Below, in pieces: positions 62,868 to 64,000 of a stretch of DNA of 64,000 nt. This DNA comes from Chitinophagaceae bacterium UBA1953. GTDB lineage: Bacteria; Bacteroidota; Bacteroidia; Chitinophagales; Chitinophagaceae. A program made the position numbers and the translations under genes. The notes beneath the pieces are model-generated. The model did no database searches. It was not told where the DNA came from and saw nothing but the letters and a program-made list of their open reading frames with translations. Within the stretch, counting starts at the first letter, position 1. Each line of letters starts with the position of its first letter. The DNA lies in assembly GCA_002336115.1 (NCBI GenBank), contig DDEN01000031.1:62001-126000 (forward strand), read 5' to 3'.

Positions 62868-63426
62868 AATGAATAGAGTACACCACCACTCCCCACAATT
62901 TAAAATCTGTAAACTCTGCCAGGTTAATAGTTTTGTATCTCGGGTTTTCAGGAATTAAAAATGCCGATGAAAAATTTTTATGAAACCTGCGCACTAATAA
63001 TTCACCATTTAAAATGGCAACAATAATTTTTCCATTCGCCAGTTTCAACGAGCGGTCAACAATTAAAATATCATGTTCAAAAATGCCTGCATCCTGCATC
63101 GCATCACCTTTCATTCGAAAGAAAAATGTAGCAGGTTTGTTGCGCACCAGCTGTTCATTTAAATCAATACCACGTTCAGCATAATCATCAGCAGCGGCAC
63201 CAAAACCCGTTGCATTTGCTGTGCGTATGTTGTGTTGTGTAAACTGTTTACTGCCTTTATAAGCGGCGCCGAAAAAATCTTCCCCGTCCATAGAAAAATA
63301 ATTTAACTCCTGCATGCGCAAAGAGCGGTGATGAATATTTTTTATTTCAGGGTTTGTAAGAAAGTTTGGTAAAACTAAAACTTTTAGTAATTTAGTGTTA
63401 CGATTTTGAAGAAAATATTTTTTCAT
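62857..63426 (-). CDS. umuD: UmuD-like S24 protein lacking the Ser-Lys catalytic dyad
   Basis: 189 residues as called from ATG 63426; ATG 63315 would give 152, closer to UmuD. The S24 fold is recognisable (ADDYAERGIDLNEQL, FEHDILIVDRSL, NGKIIVAILNGELLV), but the catalytic Ser in GDSM is Ala here (MKGDAM, codon GCG at 63100-63102, residue 109) and the catalytic Lys of VK(K/R)L is Arg (LVRRF, codon at 62989-62991). The cleavage-site pair, AG or CG in relatives, appears as TG (NATGFGAA). It should bind UmuC but not self-cleave. Gene 46 bases upstream of the transposase. Confidence 0.85.
   Translation of the reverse strand: MKKYFLQNRNTKLLKVLVLPNFLTNPEIKNIHHRSLRMQELNYFSMDGEDFFGAAYKGSKQFTQHNIRTANATGFGAAADDYAERGIDLNEQLVRNKPATFFFRMKGDAMQDAGIFEHDILIVDRSLKLANGKIIVAILNGELLVRRFHKNFSSAFLIPENPRYKTINLAEFTDFKLWGVVVYSIHSLG
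63374..63388. promoter_or_regulatory. 15-base palindrome at the umuD 5' end
   Basis: ACTAAAA-C-TTTTAGT, with a further half-site (TTTAGT) at 63391-63396. It could be a damage-responsive operator. It lies inside the longer umuD frame, upstream of the alternative start at 63315, which would make the shorter start more likely if it is real. Confidence 0.35.
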
Positions 63427-63525
63427 CTTCAGTAACCGGCCGATACTTCAGCAATCCCATCTGTGCTTTGGCTTTGCCATACATAGTCATAGCATATTTA
63501 TTAATCAACCAAAAAAAGATGGGTT

Positions 63526-64000
63526 ATGCAATTACAATCAATTACAACAGCAACCATTCCCGGCTACAGGGTGTACGAGTATTTGCTTGTGCTCAGTCCA
63601 CACCAGGAATTGTGGAACCGCATTTTAAAAGTAAAAGAAGCCTTTGCTGAAAAGTACAAATCCGATCATGCAAAATGGGGCAAGCCACACATTACACTGG
63701 CAAATTTTTTACAGTACGAAATGATGGAAGAACGTTTGATCAACCGTTTAAAAATGGTAGCTATGGGTTATCATCCCATTAAAGTTGAACTGCGTGATTA
63801 CGGAAGTTTTCCCAGCCACACTATTTATATCAACGTGGTGAGCAAAATTCCCGTGCAAACACTGGTAAAAGAAATCCGCAGCGAAACACAACGTTTAATG
63901 AAGCTCAATGATGATAACAAACCACATTTTATTTTAGAACCGCATCTAACCATTGCCCGTAAACTGCAGCCATGGCAATACGAGCAAGGCTGGCTCGAAT
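63526..64000 (+). CDS. 2'-5' RNA ligase / 2H phosphoesterase-like protein, 3'-truncated by the window edge
   Basis: The frame is open from ATG 63526 to the end of the window (158 residues seen). Two HxT-type motifs, HITLANF (about residue 62) and HLTIARK (about residue 145), mark the 2H phosphoesterase superfamily, and EYLLVLSPHQELWNRI matches the N-terminus of LigT-like proteins. The superfamily includes 2'-5' RNA ligases and cyclic phosphodiesterases; the exact activity is not determinable. It is divergent from umuD. Confidence 0.85.
   Translation, partial: MQLQSITTATIPGYRVYEYLLVLSPHQELWNRILKVKEAFAEKYKSDHAKWGKPHITLANFLQYEMMEERLINRLKMVAMGYHPIKVELRDYGSFPSHTIYINVVSKIPVQTLVKEIRSETQRLMKLNDDNKPHFILEPHLTIARKLQPWQYEQGWLE

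Noticed and set aside
63468..63650. A 60-residue open frame on the plus strand
   Set aside because: It overlaps the 2H phosphoesterase gene in another frame and matches no family; the LigT-like frame from 63526 has both HxT motifs.
1..64000. CRISPR arrays, tRNA or rRNA genes
   Set aside because: No regularly spaced repeats and no cloverleaf or rRNA-like segments were recognised by eye; a tRNAscan and a CRISPR finder run would be decisive.

Overview
The window is a stretch of chromosome from a Bacteroidota bacterium, most likely family Chitinophagaceae. Pointers are a SusC/SusD pair, many secreted proteins with Bacteroidota-style signal peptides or lipoboxes, DUF3857/transglutaminase proteins, a fused IcmF mutase, a deoxyhypusine-synthase-like protein, AT-rich coding sequence, and repeated promoters of the Bacteroidota TAnnTTTG type just upstream of starts. 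No rRNA, tRNA, CRISPR array or prophage was recognised. Almost all genes look chromosomal and intact; two are cut by the window edges (tag at the left, a 2'-5' RNA ligase-like gene at the right).

Layout. 0-5 kb: the end of a 3-methyladenine glycosylase and a two-gene DUF3857 operon, one member with an intact transglutaminase triad and one without. 5-13 kb: a secreted unknown protein, a degenerate NUMOD4/HNH protein divergent from an orphan ParA, a small membrane protein, polA, a YdeI-like protein, a cytoplasmic DsbA-like protein and a PfkB-type sugar kinase. 13-17 kb: an operon of two AAA/STAND-like ATPases, one carrying six Sel1/TPR-like repeats with an exact 33-residue period, preceded by tandem palindromes that sit on its predicted promoter; this is the best candidate here for an undescribed system. 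17-25 kb: a large Asp-box (sortilin-like) secreted protein with three small genes upstream, a small membrane protein, a zinc metalloprotease and meaB. 25-33 kb: glycosyltransferase, coaX, an outer-membrane protein, lptC, aldo/keto reductase with a MarR regulator, GHL10-type glycosidase and the deoxyhypusine-synthase-like protein.

33-38 kb: YqgE, then a copper operon (AraC-type regulator with its own CxxC metal-binding-like N-terminus, CopA ATPase, small HMA chaperone), YccF and a serine hydrolase. 39-48 kb: an eight-haem lipoprotein cytochrome with TPRs, a FadL-type porin, glutathione peroxidase, a beta-helix lipoprotein, comF and radA, and a membrane zinc peptidase. 49-58 kb: SusC/SusD without local enzymes, the IcmF mutase and a two-subunit ThrE-type exporter. 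58-64 kb: WG-repeat protein, amidase lipoprotein, DUF72 protein, and a umuDC locus in which a REP-associated transposase with its hairpins lies between umuD and umuC, and in which the UmuD homologue has lost both catalytic residues of its protease.

Functional themes are DNA repair and damage tolerance (tag, polA, radA, umuDC), copper handling, cobalamin-dependent acyl-CoA chemistry (icmF, meaB) and envelope biogenesis or polymer uptake (lptC, SusCD, FadL-type proteins, secreted hydrolases). Family assignments rest on motifs read by eye; no database search was run.
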